Part shown: positions 10,649-22,380 of the stretch, one piece after another
How positions within the stretch are numbered: the first letter of the stretch is position 1
Layout of the letters: every line of letters begins with the position of its first letter
From: Schistocerca nitens
Lineage: Eukaryota; Arthropoda; Insecta; Orthoptera; Acrididae
Length of the DNA: 64,000 nucleotides
Assembly (NCBI RefSeq): GCF_023898315.1
Contig: NC_064622.1
Coordinates: forward strand, 350,219,234 to 350,283,233
Direction of reading: 5' to 3'
Translations under genes and position numbers: made by a program
The notes under the pieces: generated by a model
Seen by the model: the letters and a program-made list of their open reading frames with translations, nothing else
Databases searched by the model: none
What the model was told of the DNA's origin: nothing

Positions 10649-10959
10649 TATATGGCCTGCCAATGCAACTTCTGTAGTCGCAGGCAGAGAAGCTGTTGTG
10701 GGCACAAATTTCAGCCAGCAGCAGTGCAGCTTTCAATGGGAGTGGACGCATGGTGCTTTGCTCCTGGTGGACTGTACTAGGGGTAAGCTGTGAGTGGTCA
10801 GGATGTGTGAAATAAGAAGACATGGAAGACAGTTTTAAAATAAAAATCATTTGTTTGTTACCTTAATTAATAGTAATTTTGCATTATCCAAAGGTCACAT
10901 CAAACAATTCTTCAGTTCTTCATTGTAAAGAGGGCCAGCTGAGGATCCATATATCCAAA
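10649..10959. other. No recognised feature
   Basis: Flanking sequence between the Tc1-like element and an LTR-like repeat; nothing recognisable. Confidence 0.4.
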
Positions 10960-11797
10960 TTTCTAACAGCAGCACTCCGTGTCTCATATCCATAATGTTT
11001 TGTCACCACTGAAGAGTACAGCTGCACTCAGTGAGAAGAGTGGTGGTAGTGAATGGGCGCAGAACCCATTGGAAATACTGTTGACAATAAAGAATGCTTT
11101 ATTCAACATTTGCACGGGCACGGCAAGACACTTCTCACTCTGGAGACCCCATCCAGTGTGGACGCATAGGCGATCAGGCGATGGCTTCCACCCTGGTAAG
11201 AGGATGGTGTGTAGGTGCCCTGCTTTGTTGATGGTAGGCATGCAGACAGCCAGCAGCCTCTATCGGCCATTGCTGTCACATCAGCAGCGCACTACTTCTT
11301 AATTGGTGTTGGTGCCTGGAGTGGACCCTCGCCCTGGCATACATTCACTGCGACAGAATGTGAAGACTGCTTTGCATGGTATTCGACCTGCTGCCCTGTG
11401 CTGGTGGCAGCAGGTGTGGGTGGCAATGTCGAGTCGTCTCACAGTCAGACATTGCCTTGAGACATTGTGGTGGTGGTGCTGGACTCTGGTGAAAGGAAAT
11501 GCCTCTATCTCAAAATTCAGACATATCTGTACCGCTCTGAGATGCATTTGTTTCCCTAATACCTGGCACCTAATCACATTGCCCGTAATAAAAGACTCGC
11601 CCTAGTGTGGTGATGTCAACACACCTGGTACGGTTATTACTCTGTGTGGTGAGGTTTTCCATTGATCCCGGCTAGCCTCGCCTGACAATCCCCTTATATG
11701 CATGTTATTCTGACTCACTTGTTACCATACTTCAGCCGCTAGCCTGTGGCAGCTAATGCAATACTTGACGGTGGCTTACTCACCACTTCTTATTACA
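10960..11797 (-). mobile_element. LTR-like fossil plus leader, related to the element at 16-20.6 kb
   Basis: The interval 11080-11715 is alignable by eye with 20005-20560, the 5' LTR side of the Gypsy-type fossil. Read on the minus strand it would begin TGTAATAAGAAGTGG at 11797, contain AATAAAG, and pass into a TGGGTTCTGCGCCC leader-like stretch near 11055. A third relative of its first ~65 bp is at about 41345-41405. The divergence suggests an old copy. No protein is recognised in it; it is broken. Confidence 0.5.
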
Positions 11798-11894
11798 ATG
11801 TGCATCAGAATTGAAGTATTACTTTTTTGAAACCCTGTAGTTCCCACCCCTTCTGATGCCCAATTTTAAAATTTCGCTCAAAGGTTCGTAAAAC

Positions 11895-12575
11895 CTTCCT
11901 CTGTAATGTTCCAAAAGTGTGGTGCACTGCGACGTCACTCTCTGGTACGATGACGCTTCAAACAGCAAGGTGTGGACACAGGCGAAAAAACTGCCACAGC
12001 TCAGAAGTTCATGTGAAATGTAATGTGGATTAATGATGTCACATTGGCGCCGAATTTCGCCACAATTCTGCCCACTGTCGCTTTGGACGTGTCACTCGAT
12101 CGGATGGTCGTCACATGCCTTCTTACACACATTTCAGCCGTTCTTTTGACGCCTCCACGACCGAGGTCAGAAACGCAACGCCCAGCGTCGGAAACACGGG
12201 GTTTTCTTACGAGTGATCGAGGAAAACATTCCAAACACACCGCCGCTCAGTAACAGCACGAAAACGTCGCAGTGGGTGGCATAGATGGCGTCAGTGAAAT
12301 CACCATCTATTTAGTGGTCGAAAACGACAGTTCGCAGTGTGATGAGCACCAGGAAGAATTTGTTCACAACCATTGACACTGCTGGCATTTCAGGCATTTT
12401 GGCCCTTCTCCAAGGACACTGTGGGCCTGCATCCCCATCGAACGTGATCACACCCATTTGGAGTTTTGTGCGACAGCAATTTTTGACCTCATGTACTGGT
12501 CGGAACGACTTGGGACCATTCAAAACCATATAACGAAACTTGAACGTGATCTGAAGCAACTAAGCGTGATTGTGA
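11895..12575 (+). repeat. Dispersed repeat Q, copy 1 (plus)
   Basis: Over about 680 bp this interval aligns by eye with the reverse complement of 13655-14335. Shared blocks include AACCTTCCTCT, GCGACGTCAC, GTAATGTGG, TTTTGACGCCTC, AAAACATTCCA, CAGTGTGATGAGCA and CATTCAAAACCAT. It contains no frame with family resemblance. The origin is unknown; it could be an old untranslated or non-autonomous transposon sequence. Confidence 0.72.
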
Positions 12576-13140
12576 ATTTTCAGTGCGTCTTTCCATGTCC
12601 TCCTGTGGCGTGATCATGGGAGGGTGTTACAGTGACACATTCATGAATAACACGGCAAAGAGTCCCTCTAAGACCCCCCACTTAGGCAAAACCATCAGTG
12701 GCAACCTCCCACATTTACAGAGAATTTTAAAACTATGCCTGTACAGACAGAACCTATACGAATGACTAGGTGCTTTTAGACCAGGAACTCCTTCGACACT
12801 CTCTGATTCCAAATGATCTATTATCGAGTGCAAGAGCAGGGTAGCACGGGTGGAAGAGCAGCAGTGCAGCCTGCCTGTAGGTAACTGGTACTCTGCTCAC
12901 GCGATCTGTTTGTGTAAGTAGAAGGTGCTCAACAGAGTTTAGTGGGTGGGACCAAGGGCTTTTCCAAAGAGAGGAATCTTAGGGGGACACTTTACCATTT
13001 TACTTACGCATATTTCAATGTCACAATCCCCCTTACGATCATACCAAAGGAGGAGATAATATATGAGCACTGAATACAAATACAGATGTTTTATTTTACC
13101 TTTGAGCATACTTACATGCAGTCAGTATCATCAAAGTTAA
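12576..13140. other. No recognised feature
   Basis: Spacer between the inverted copies of repeat Q, before a LINE end. I see no gene in it. Confidence 0.45.
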
Positions 13141-13650
13141 CACAATAATAATAACAACAATAATAATGACAGTAATAATAATATAAACTTCAGCAAATGT
13201 CATTAACTATAAGAAAACAATCCAAGATAGGTATACCACAAATTTAAATAAATACAAATAGCAAACAAGAGTTTCCCAACAGAGCAATTACAAAATAAAT
13301 GAATTACATATTTACTATTAAGTAACCAAACATATAATTAACAATAAGTATGTGAAACAGCAATAAAATAGTTACACACTGTGCCATACATAAAGTTTGT
13401 AGTTAACTTACTAGTCACTCTCATAAGAAATGTGGGTCATTTGACACACACTCAAGAAACTTTTGGAGTAGACAGAACGAAGATATTTGTAACTGTTATG
13501 GGTCTTTGCAAGCATAGCGTATGGCAGATTAATTGAATGTCCACTTCCTCTGTTGGGGTCATGAACTGCCCTCCTTAGGTCAAATTTACTTAGATTTTCT
13601 TTAACAAAGACAAGGCACTTGTAAATATACAGATTGAAGAAGCATAAGCA
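13141..13650 (-). mobile_element. LINE C-terminal fragment
   Basis: Minus-strand peptides such as YIYKCLVFVKENLSKFDLR, HDPNRGSGHSINLP and LAKTHNSYKYLR correspond to the conserved end of CR1/Jockey-like polymerases (YIY...HxxxTRxxxxxxxP...NS). An ATT-rich tail lies at about 13141-13185. It is a strongly 5'-truncated insertion and falls between the two copies of repeat Q. Confidence 0.65.
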
Positions 13651-13654
13651 CCCT

Positions 13655-14335
13655 TAGCTGCTTTAGATCACATTCCAAATTTCGTCAAATGGTTTTGAAC
13701 GGTGTCTAGTGTTTCCAACCTGTACACGACAGCAAAAATTGTGGCCACACTGCGCTGCAAACGGGTGCCATCACATTCAGTGCGGATGCAGCCCCACAAT
13801 GTCGTCAGAGAACAGTTGAAACCCCGAGGGTGTCAGTAGTGTCACATGTTGTGAAGAACTTCTTCCTGTTGCTCATCGCACTGTGAAATTAAGTTTTCTA
13901 CCGCGAAACGTGTGGGAATCAAAGCCCCAGGGACAGGGATGGTTTTATTCACGCTTTTTATGCCATCCCCTGCGGTCTGCTGATGCCGATTCTGAGAAGC
14001 GGGGGGTCTGGAATGTTTTCTCGGCCACTCACGAGAAAACAGCGTGATTTCAATCCTGGGAGTTACGATTCTGACCTTAATCACAGAGGCGTCAAATGAA
14101 GTCGTGAAATGAGAGTGAGGAGGAGTGTATTGACCTTCAGATCGTGTGACATGACCACGGCGGTATTGGGCAGAAATACCACTGTGACATCTTTAACCCA
14201 CATTACACGTCACATAAAATTCCGAGCTGAGGCGTTTTTTTTCGCATGTGTCGACACCAAACTGCCTCAGGCGCCGTCGAACTCGAGGGTGACGTCGCAA
14301 GGTGCCACGTTTTCGCACCATTAGAGAGGAAGGTT
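13655..14335 (-). repeat. Dispersed repeat Q, copy 2 (minus)
   Basis: This is the inverted counterpart of 11895-12575, preserved along its length with many substitutions and small gaps. The two arms lie about 1.1 kb apart. Whether this is one foldback structure or two independent insertions cannot be told from the window alone. Confidence 0.72.
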
Positions 14336-15599
14336 GTACCCATATTTTAAATTTAAGGTTCATAATAGGTGAAAATTACAGGATTTCGAAGAAGTGGTCC
14401 TTTAATTCTGTTTTGCAGTGTACTTTTGCTGAAAGACTTTGCAGCAACACTTCATGGGGAAAACCCTTTTCCTCGGGTCTTACTTCAGTCCTGATCTCTA
14501 TTGAAAATATCATCGCCCTTAATCTGTAATATAAGTACATACTACAAGATTAGCTACATAGAATTACTTCAAGTTTATAAATCTATTTTTCATCCCTCGC
14601 TTCGGGAATCCAGTCTTGATCTTGAATCACCGATGGATTGGGTTTCTGCACGGCTCATCGTTCCAGATACCTAAAAATACACAGAGCAGAATCAGTTACT
14701 ATGGCGCTAGGAACAGCGACACTCAAGGTCACCGTTACCTAAGGTCTACCCCCCCCCCCCCTCCCACCACCGATACTGTTCTATATGCTGCAACAACTGC
14801 TCTGCGGTGATCCATCCCTCCTGCACGGGATGTGCCATTTCCCAGTAACCAATGCAAACACGTGTATCAGCTCGTCTGTAGATACTCGACCGTTTCTGAG
14901 AAAACGCCAGGCATGTTTTTGACGTAATTTAGAAGACCTTTAGCAGGCGCTGAGGTTAATACAACTGTTGTCATAGTGGTTAGTATCGCTGCCTATCACT
15001 TTTGCGTCCCTTGTTTGAAACCTGGTTTTTTAATATATTTTATTTTTTCATATATCTACCTATAACTGTAGAAGGTTACTACACGAATATTTTTTAACAA
15101 GTTAGGCGATACAAGGACGTTATATTAATTGTCTATTACAACCGGGTTTCAAATAAGATTCATACATTCATTATGTAATATATGTCTGTAGGGTATCTTC
15201 AGGGGTTACAATCTTTTTAAATTCTCATATTCTTATGTTTCATTCGTATATTAATTCTTAAGTATTATATTTTATTCTTTTATTTATTTTTCACGACAAT
15301 TTGGTGCATTCTCTTAGATGATACCGATCGTAGAAACATTCGAAACATAGAAATTCCGAATACTAAGACATCGCACAAAGACGGGTTTGCCACAGTGACA
15401 TTTCTTTGTATGAATGTCACACGCGAAAGAAACGTAGTCAAAATTGCTAAAGATTACACGTGTTGACAATGATTTTGCGGTAACTACGCATAAATGATCG
15501 CTATTCTGAAACTGCAATTGTTTATGAATGAGAATACACTCCAGAACTCCACCGAAAACAAATTGTTTTTAATTGATACATCAGACTCACCACCGCTAA
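14336..15599. other. No gene; tRNA-like sequence, C run
   Basis: Apart from the tRNA-like stretch at 14968-15026 and a C run at about 14750-14762, nothing is recognised. The sequence is AT-rich from 15030 onward. Confidence 0.45.
14968..15026 (+). repeat. tRNA-like SINE head (possible)
   Basis: TAGTGGTTAGTATCGCTGCC has an A-box form and TTTGAAACC a weak B-box form at the usual distance. A comparable head is at 58206-58268. The B box departs from GGTTCRANNCC and no tail is evident, so this is an old or partial SINE at best and not a tRNA gene. Confidence 0.4.
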
Positions 15600-15770
15600 G
15601 AATCTGCAATAGAAGGCCGCAGGGAATGGCATTAAGGCGCCAATGAAACCATCCCTTTTCCCGGGGCGTTGATTCGCACACGTTCCGCGGTCGAAGTTTA
15701 GGAAACGGGGCGCAAGGCTTTGAAGCCATAGCGCTACGCACTGTCCCGGGAATCAAGAAAAAGGACGACT
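15600..15770 (+). repeat. Dispersed repeat Q, partial copy 3
   Basis: GGCCGCAGGGAATGGCAT, AAACCATCCCTTTTCCCGGG and TTGATTCGCACACGTTCCGC match the middle of repeat Q (the reverse complement of about 13905-13990). Only this internal part is present. Confidence 0.6.
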
Positions 15771-16304
15771 TTATTTCGATACATATTGGAAAACATTCGT
15801 GTAGTGCTCTTCAACAGACTTGGCTAAATATTTGTAACACAAAAATAAAAATAATAATCGGCTTTCGAACACAGTTTTGAAGGTAGGGCAACAGATCCTC
15901 CATCTGTGTCCTTTTTGTCCCTTTCAAATGATTAAATTTCTCACGAAGTGAAGTACTAGCAGATCCTGTGGCCTCTTACAGCCTACACCACGTGTGTGGT
16001 AATATTCCTGATTCAGAATCCGTAATGCAGACTAAAATGTTCGCTTCAACAACTTAACCTCCTTGTCTCCCAAATTACCCATATTGATAGGTACTACCTT
16101 GCATCCATATCTCTTTTAAGGGTATAATACAACATCTCACCGAACAACATGCTGCATCCAGTACCTCACTATCCTCCTGTGGTTCCACTATACACAACAT
16201 ATCACTTGGCAAGTCATGCTCCAGATTTGTCCATAGTGACTTTCCAGTGCCACTTGACATGCAGTCATGCCAATTAAGGCTTTATGTAATTGTTCATGGT
16301 TTAA

Positions 16305-16560
16305 CTAGATTGTACTTAATATGAGATGCTCCTCACAACAGACAACACTGACAACAACTTTCCCTAGCTGGAATGTCTTCCTGCTATGTTCTGCTATGTA
16401 TTGTAGAAGATCAATTATGGCATGAATTTTACAACACTGATGCAGAAAGTCTAACTCCAGAACCATGCTGTAGTCCTCGATTACATGGGACATAACTTCC
16501 ACATATTGCCTAAACTCCATTGTCTCAAATGAAAAATGCATCATTACTGGGTGCAATGGT
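16305..16560 (-). pseudogene. Retropepsin C-terminal part of fossil B
   Basis: The minus-strand peptide has a hydrophobic stretch ending LELDFLHQ and a later IIDL, resembling the LGLDFL...IDL block of Gypsy proteases. The hAT insertion separates it from the upstream part. Part of a dead element. Confidence 0.5.
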
Positions 16561-16579
16561 CATATACCACATCCTCTAC

Positions 16580-17987
16580 CAGGCGCGGCTCGTGGTTTCT
16601 ATACTGGGGAAGGCTGCGGCATTTATCGGAGCCAACATAGACCTCGGGTTACGCTACAGATTAGTCTGAAACAACTAAGAATTCAGAGGGAGGGGAGTGG
16701 GCAGATCACTCTCTACCCATAATTTTACGTACTCTATCTTATATAATTAGGTATTAAATATCATTAGAAGCTAACTTCGAGTTAAAATCTTTGGTTAGTG
16801 TTTTTATACGTCATCATTACATTTTCTGACACTTTGCAGCAAATCTATCAGATTACCCAGAAAATACCGATTTTTTGATACATTTACATTATATATCTTT
16901 ATATTACGGCGGTAAGCACTGTGTAATTGGCACATAATGTCCACTTTCCCTAGCATTGAAAACTCAATGCAACCATTTAAATGTTTTTCGCTGGAATTAT
17001 GTTTTTTCACCTTTGCGTGAAAATTCTTTAAGTCAGTGATACCAGTTTCAGTCCACGCACAGTCAGTACTTTTTGTAAGAAGACAGGTGAAACAGAAAAA
17101 TGCATTTTTCACTTCACAACCACACAACCACTCAGCTGCATCGTACATTGCTCTATTAAAACTACGTTGGTATCCTTGCCTAGATTTGCACTGTTTCTGT
17201 TCTTGATTGATTATTAGATCGGGTCTGGGTGCACCTAGTTCTTTCACTAAAATTTTGCAAAATACACTCCGAAAAAGAAACTTGCTAATATCACACGGTA
17301 TCAACAAAAGCAGTCAGCATCAGCAAGCAAGAAAAGGAAAGTAAAGTAACGGGACAAATTTCGCGCGCTTTGTCCTCTAATCACTTATAAAACTCTCGCT
17401 AGATGGCAGTACCGTTATGTTACTGCAGTCTAGTGCACTCTGGCGGGATATTTGCAAACTTATTCTAAATGTGGATAAAATAGCCAATGGCTGAAACAAA
17501 ACAACTATGTAAAACATTATCAAAACAATAATACTAAACGTCGATTAATGACGCATCGAAGCGCAGTAGAGATGTGCAGAGACAGAGATTGGATATCGAA
17601 GTTTCGGCCACTCTACATTCCTTTATTACATAGATAGTGGAACGTGAAAAACGTGTGGCGGTTGGTATGACACCCTTAGGCTGCAAGCTCTGAGCCTTCG
17701 GGTCGCCCATAAAGAGCAGTACTATGTAGAAGCCACGCCCCCAAACCGATACTACATGCAGCTTACGGACGTTCCAAGGCGCAGCCTAAACACTACTAAC
17801 CGTTCGGAAAACATCTATCGATACAAACAGTTCCAAAAACGGTGACCGTCGTTATTTTAATCGGAATGGGAAACATGCGAAATTCGTCCTGATAATTTAA
17901 ATTATGAAATGCGTTCTTGCGAAATTTACTTTAACATATATTTTGGGGCGGCTCCGCCTCAGAGCCTTTAACTACGAGCCGCGCCTG
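16580..17987 (-). mobile_element. hAT transposon, internally deleted
   Basis: The ends are inverted repeats (CAGGCGCGGCTCGTGGTT at the left, the complement CAGGCGCGGCTCGTAGTT at the right, 17 of 18 matching). An exact 8-bp duplication, TCCTCTAC, lies at 16572-16579 and 17988-17995, which is diagnostic of hAT. At 1408 bp it is far shorter than an autonomous element, and only an N-terminal transposase piece remains. It is inserted in the protease region of fossil B. Confidence 0.95.
16804..17307 (-). pseudogene. hAT transposase N-terminal fragment (TTF-type zinc finger)
   Basis: The 167-residue frame contains FNRAMYDAAEWLCGCEVKNA, then FFCFTCLL, AWTETGITDLKN and KKHNSSEKHL. This is the TTF-type zinc-finger region typical of the ZMYM1/ZNF862-like group of hAT transposases (usually 600 or more residues). 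The first codon of the open stretch is TTG, so the true start is unclear. The RNase-H-like catalytic domain and the dimerisation domain are absent, so the protein cannot act alone. Confidence 0.85.
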
Positions 17988-18061
17988 TCCTCTACTCTAC
18001 ATAGCTTGTAACATGGTGGGATCCAACCCCTCCTACGTACTAACTCTTTCGAGGTCACTGG

Positions 18062-18275
18062 GCCCGCATCTCGTGGTCGTGCGGTAGCGTTCTCGCTTCC
18101 CACGCCCGGGTTCCCGGGTTCGATTCCCGGCGGGGTCAAGGATTTTCTCTGCCTCGTGATGGCTGGGTGTTGTGTGCTGTCCTTAGGTTGGTTAGGTTTA
18201 AGTAGTTCTAAGTTCTAGGGGACTTATGACCTCAGCAGTTGAGTCCCATAGTGCTCAGAGCCATTTGAACCATTT
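18062..18275 (+). mobile_element. tRNA-derived SINE, type B
   Basis: Full-length copy: head GCATCTCGTGGTCGTGCGGT, B box GGTTCGATTCC, middle GGATTTTCTCTGCC and GGCTGGGTGTTGTGTG, then the type A tail. A 15-bp duplication, TTTCGAGGTCACTGG, flanks it at 18047-18061 and 18276-18290. It lies in fossil B. Confidence 0.95.
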
Positions 18276-18422
18276 TTTCGAGGTCACTGGCAAAATATAC
18301 CACTGTGTGCAATAAAAGTTTTTATTCCCTACCACCTATCACATCCACAGTGGCAGATTCTGCCTCTGCATTCATTTTTACTGCATTTGTCTTTACTGGG
18401 AATTTCTTCTGGCAGTTGTGGG

Positions 18423-18617
18423 TTGGCAAATGGCTCTGAGCACTATGGGACTCAACTGCTGAGGTCTTTAGTCCCCTAGAACTTAGAACTAGTTAAACCT
18501 AACTAACCTAAGGACATCACAAACATCCATGCCCGAGGCAGGATTCGAACCTGCGACCGTAGCGGTCTTGCGGTTCCAGACTGCAGTGCCTTTAACCGCA
18601 CGACCACTTCGGCCGGC
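18423..18617 (-). mobile_element. tRNA-derived SINE, type A
   Basis: Minus-strand copy of the element at 4090-4287, lacking the terminal T run. A 12-bp duplication, GGCAGTTGTGGG, flanks it at 18411-18422 and 18618-18629. It is inserted in fossil B only 133 bp from the type B copy. Confidence 0.95.
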
Positions 18618-18817
18618 GGCAGTTGTGGGGTTCCTCCTTATTTTTAACAGGTACTTTTTACCTTCAGACCATCTCTACCATTACCCATATGGAAATGTTG
18701 GGAGACCATGCCATCCCTATAACCCCTCTATGGCCGGTAACATTCCTTCTGCACATCCAAAATTAAAATATGGACACAGTTCTCCAATTCCTCACATCTT
18801 TTGATATATCAACTTAC

Positions 18818-19210
18818 TCATACTTTAACAGCTGCATGGAGATCTTTAGGTGCCCCGGTGTATGCCCTCCTAGATATCTCTGGCGCTAAACCTCCTAGGA
18901 AAGTACCAAGCACATATTGCTGAGCTTCCTGTAGCAACACTTTATTTGCCTCCTCACCCGGTGTTAACTCACAAGTATGTACATTAAGTTCGCTAATTCT
19001 ATCTGCAAAGTCTTCTACTACTTCATTATGCCTTTTCGAAAACACATTCGACTGCTCATGCAAAAACCGTGCACTGTTCTGCTTCCTATATCTTTGTTGT
19101 AATCCCCATCTGAGTTGATCAAAAGTTTCTGCCTTGCACAGCGTCTCTGTGCACCATACAAATGATGTCTCCTGTTAAACATAATCGTGCTATCTATAGT
19201 AATTGCTAAT
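18818..19210 (-). pseudogene. Gag region of fossil B
   Basis: The minus-strand frame includes FSKRHNEVVEDFADRI, FLGGLAPEISR and PKDLHAAVKV, the form of a Gypsy/Copia-type gag with its RxxETVxDF and FxxGLxxxxxR blocks. Further weak gag-like peptides continue to about 19,500. It is degraded. Confidence 0.7.
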
Positions 19211-20958
19211 CAGACCAACCCACTATGTTGGCTGACGATCTGAGATCCTCAACAAATGCTAATATTACCACAGATGATCTACCAGAAAAGGGAGGAGCAA
19301 GGTTAGCAACAGCCAGATCCACTACTAGAACCTATGACTTTAAAAACTCTGTCTCCTCATTTTTCCCATTAGTTTGTTATCCAAAACCAATTTACCCACC
19401 ATTAGTTGAGCTACTTGATTTACCAGTGATTGTATAGCCTTCTCTCATGTGAGACACCGCCTGTCTCTGATTTTGCCATTGACTCATCGTTACTCTTTTT
19501 TGTGACTCGGAATTAATAATCCAAAAATAACAAACAAATAATAATCCAACAGGAACACAGATAGAAGCATCCATGGCTACTTGTACAATCAACTTCCTTC
19601 CTTTGCCTAATAATGAACCATCTAGATGCTCTACACTATCTAGCCATGTGACCAGAGTGATTAACAAATCATTTAGCAAACAACTACTATAGACTCTGTG
19701 TACAACACTCACCTCTAGAATTATTCTTATACTGTGACATGTCCACTGGTTCTCCAGGTTTACAAAAGTAACCCTACTATCATCAGGCTGCCTAATCCTC
19801 AATCCCATGATTGTCATCACAAAGAAACAAAAATAGTGTCACTCACCCAAAATGATGACATTGTAGGCTGTGGATCAGACGTTGCACTACAGATGATGGC
19901 ACACTCTTTGCTGTTGACTGCAATGATGTCGGCTCCCCTAACAGCACTCTGGGGTGGGTGGTGTGGGTGATAGGCAATTGGCCCCAGTGTAAACCCTGCT
20001 GATAGTAAATAATGGTTTATTCAACTACAGCACATGCTTTGATGTGGCTCAGTAAGGTGAAACATGCCTCCCTCTGTTGACCCTGGCCTGTTCTAATGTA
20101 CAGGAGACAACTTCTGCTCTGGTGAGAGGATGCTGCGTGGGTACCCTGTGTTGTTGATGACAGCCCAGTGGAAGGCTGGTGGCTTATGTAGCCACGATGC
20201 CAGCAGTGTGCTGCTTCTATGTCAGCACTGGCAACTCAATGCTGGTGGCAACATGCACAATCCCCATGTCAAACCCTTGGCTGCTGCTGATGATGTCCAG
20301 TCAGCTCACTGTTCAGCATCGTGGTAGTGGTGCTGGACTCAGGTGAAAGGGAGTGCCTCTGCCTCAAAAGTCATACATATTCATATCACTTCAAGGCACA
20401 TTTGTTTTACTGAAACCTTGTAATTAGTCACAGCGCCATAACAAGAGACTGATGTGATGACATAAACCTACTTGCTACGGTCATTATGCTGCACGGTGCA
20501 GTTTTCCGCTGAGCACAGCTAGCCTCATCTCACAGTCCCCTGATGTGCTTGATATTCTTTATATTTATTTATTTTTCTCCAGAGACAAATACAAGAATTT
20601 TTTTGGAATGTGTATATATTTTACACCTTCTCTCATTATGGTGTGCAAACAACTAAATAAATGCAGATAATAAAGTTATATAGTTTGATTACTGGTGTAT
20701 ATAAATACAATTTGTACAAATGAAAGTATTCTACTTCTCTGAAAGGAATTCCTAAATACTATAAAAACATTTAATGATAAAAAACTCCTTCAATTTCATT
20801 TAAAAGTGGCTTGACTTTTTAACTTTTTGGAAGTTTGTTGTAAAATTTGATCCCCCATGCAATAGGGGCTGTAGTCTGCGCTTTTTGTGTTATGTTTTTC
20901 TAGATGATAATCATAGTCTCTCCTAGTGTTGTAAATGTGCACATCTCTATTTAAACTA

Positions 20959-22380
20959 CACTCCTGGAAATTGAAATAAGAACACCGTGAATTCATTGTC
21001 CCAGGAAGGGGAAACTTTATTGACACATTCCTGGGGTCAGATACATCACATGATCACACTGACAGAACCACAGGCACATAGACACAGGCAACAGAGCATG
21101 CACAATGTCGGCACTAGTACAGTGTATATCCACCTTTCGCAGCAATGCAGGCTGCTATTCTCCCATGGAGACGATCGTAGAGATGCTGGATGTAGTCCTG
21201 TGGAACGGCTTGCCATGCCATTTCCACCTGTCGCCTCAGTTGGACCAGCGTTCGTGCTGGACGTGCAGACCGCGTGAGACGACGCTTCATCCAGTCCCAA
21301 ACATGCTCAATGGGGGACACATCCGGAGATCTTGCTGGCCAGGGTAGTTGACTTACACCTTCTAGAGCACGTTGGGTGGCACGGGATACATGCGGACGTG
21401 CATTGTCCTGTTGGAACAGCAAGTTCCCTTGCCGGTCTAGGAATGGTAGAACGATGGGTTCAATGACGGTTTGGATGTACAGTGCACTATTCAGTGTCCC
21501 CTCGACGATCACCAGTGGTGTACGGCCAGTGTAGAAGATCGCTCCCCACACCATGATGCCGGGTGTTGGCCCTGTGTGCCTCGGTCGTATGCAGTCCTGA
21601 TTGTGGCGCTCACCTGCACGGCGCCAAACACGCATACGACCATCATTGGCACCAAGGCAGAAGCGACTCTCATCGCTGAAGACGACACGTCTCCATTCGT
21701 CCCTCCATTCACGCCTGTCGCGACACCACTGGAGGCGGGCTGCACGATGTTGGGGCGTGAGCGGAAGACGGCCTAACGGTGTGCGGGACCGTAGCCCAGC
21801 TTCATGGAGACGGTTGCGAATGGTCCTCGCCGATACCCCAGGAGCAACAGTGTCCCTAATTTGCTGGGAAGTGGCGGTGCGGTCCCCTACGGCACTGCGA
21901 AGGATCCTACGGTCTTGGCGTGCATCCGTGCGTCGCTGCGGTCCGGTCCCAGGTCGACGGGCACGTGCACCTTCCGCCGACCACTGGCGACAACATCGAT
22001 GTACTGTGGAGACCTCACGCCCCACGTGTTGAGCAATTCGGCGGTACGTCCACCCGGCCTCCCGCATGCCCACTATACGCCCTCGCTCAAAGTCCGTCAA
22101 CTGCACATACGGTTCACGTCCACGCTGTCGCGGCATGCTACCAGTATTAAAGACTGCGATGGAGCTCCGTATGCCATGGCAAACTGGCTGACACTGACGG
22201 CGGCGGTGCACAAATTCTGCGCAGCTAGCGCCATTCGACGGCCAACACCGCGGTTCCTGGTGTGTCCGCTGTGCCGTGCGTGTGATCATTGCTTGTACAG
22301 CCCTCTCGCAGTGTCCGGAGCAAGTATGGTGGGTCTGACACACCGGTGTCAATGTGTTCTTTTTTCCATTTCCAGGAGTG
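20959..22380 (-). mobile_element. Tc1-like DNA transposon, complete (copy 3)
   Basis: It is 1422 bp, exactly the length of copy 2, with the same terminal repeats and TA at 20957-20958 and 22381-22382. It carries an intact transposase frame and is inserted in a LINE remnant. Confidence 0.97.
21114..22136 (-). CDS. Tc1-family transposase, 340 aa, apparently intact
   Basis: Same product as the frame at 9380-10402, starting MPRQRGREPYV and ending GGYTLY. By eye 13 of 340 residues differ, spread along the protein, for example SPDVSPIEH here against SPDLSPIEH. D155, D244 and E277 are all present with the 32-residue spacing. Upstream in-frame codons outside the chosen ATG are ignored, as in the other copy. 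Either copy could in principle supply active enzyme for truncated relatives. Confidence 0.95.
   Translation of the reverse strand: MPRQRGREPYVQLTDFERGRIVGMREAGWTYRRIAQHVGREVSTVHRCCRQWSAEGARARRPGTGPQRRTDARQDRRILRSAVGDRTATSQQIRDTVAPGVSARTIRNRLHEAGLRSRTPLGRLPLTPQHRAARLQWCRDRREWRDEWRRVVFSDESRFCLGANDGRMRVWRRAGERHNQDCIRPRHTGPTPGIMVWGAIFYTGRTPLVIVEGTLNSALYIQTVIEPIVLPFLDRQGNLLFQQDNARPHVSRATQRALEGVSQLPWPARSPDVSPIEHVWDWMKRRLTRSARPARTLVQLRRQVEMAWQAVPQDYIQHLYDRLHGRIAACIAAKGGYTLY

Larger units (their letters stand above)
16075..20560 (-). mobile_element. Gypsy-type LTR retrotransposon fossil B, with three nested insertions
   Basis: In minus-strand order I recognise an LTR-like region (about 19,985-20,560), a gag region (about 18,810-19,500), and a retropepsin end (about 16,305-16,560) followed by a conserved-looking stretch to 16,075. 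It is interrupted by two SINEs and a hAT element, each with clear target duplications, and its upstream LTR edge by a LINE. Polymerase and integrase are not seen. It is old and multiply broken, beyond simple counting. Confidence 0.65.

Noticed and set aside
10181-10780. 199-codon plus-strand frame across the Tc1-like element (and its equivalent at 21804-22412)
   Set aside because: Antisense of the transposase; it is open because the element is GC-rich and it has no family resemblance.
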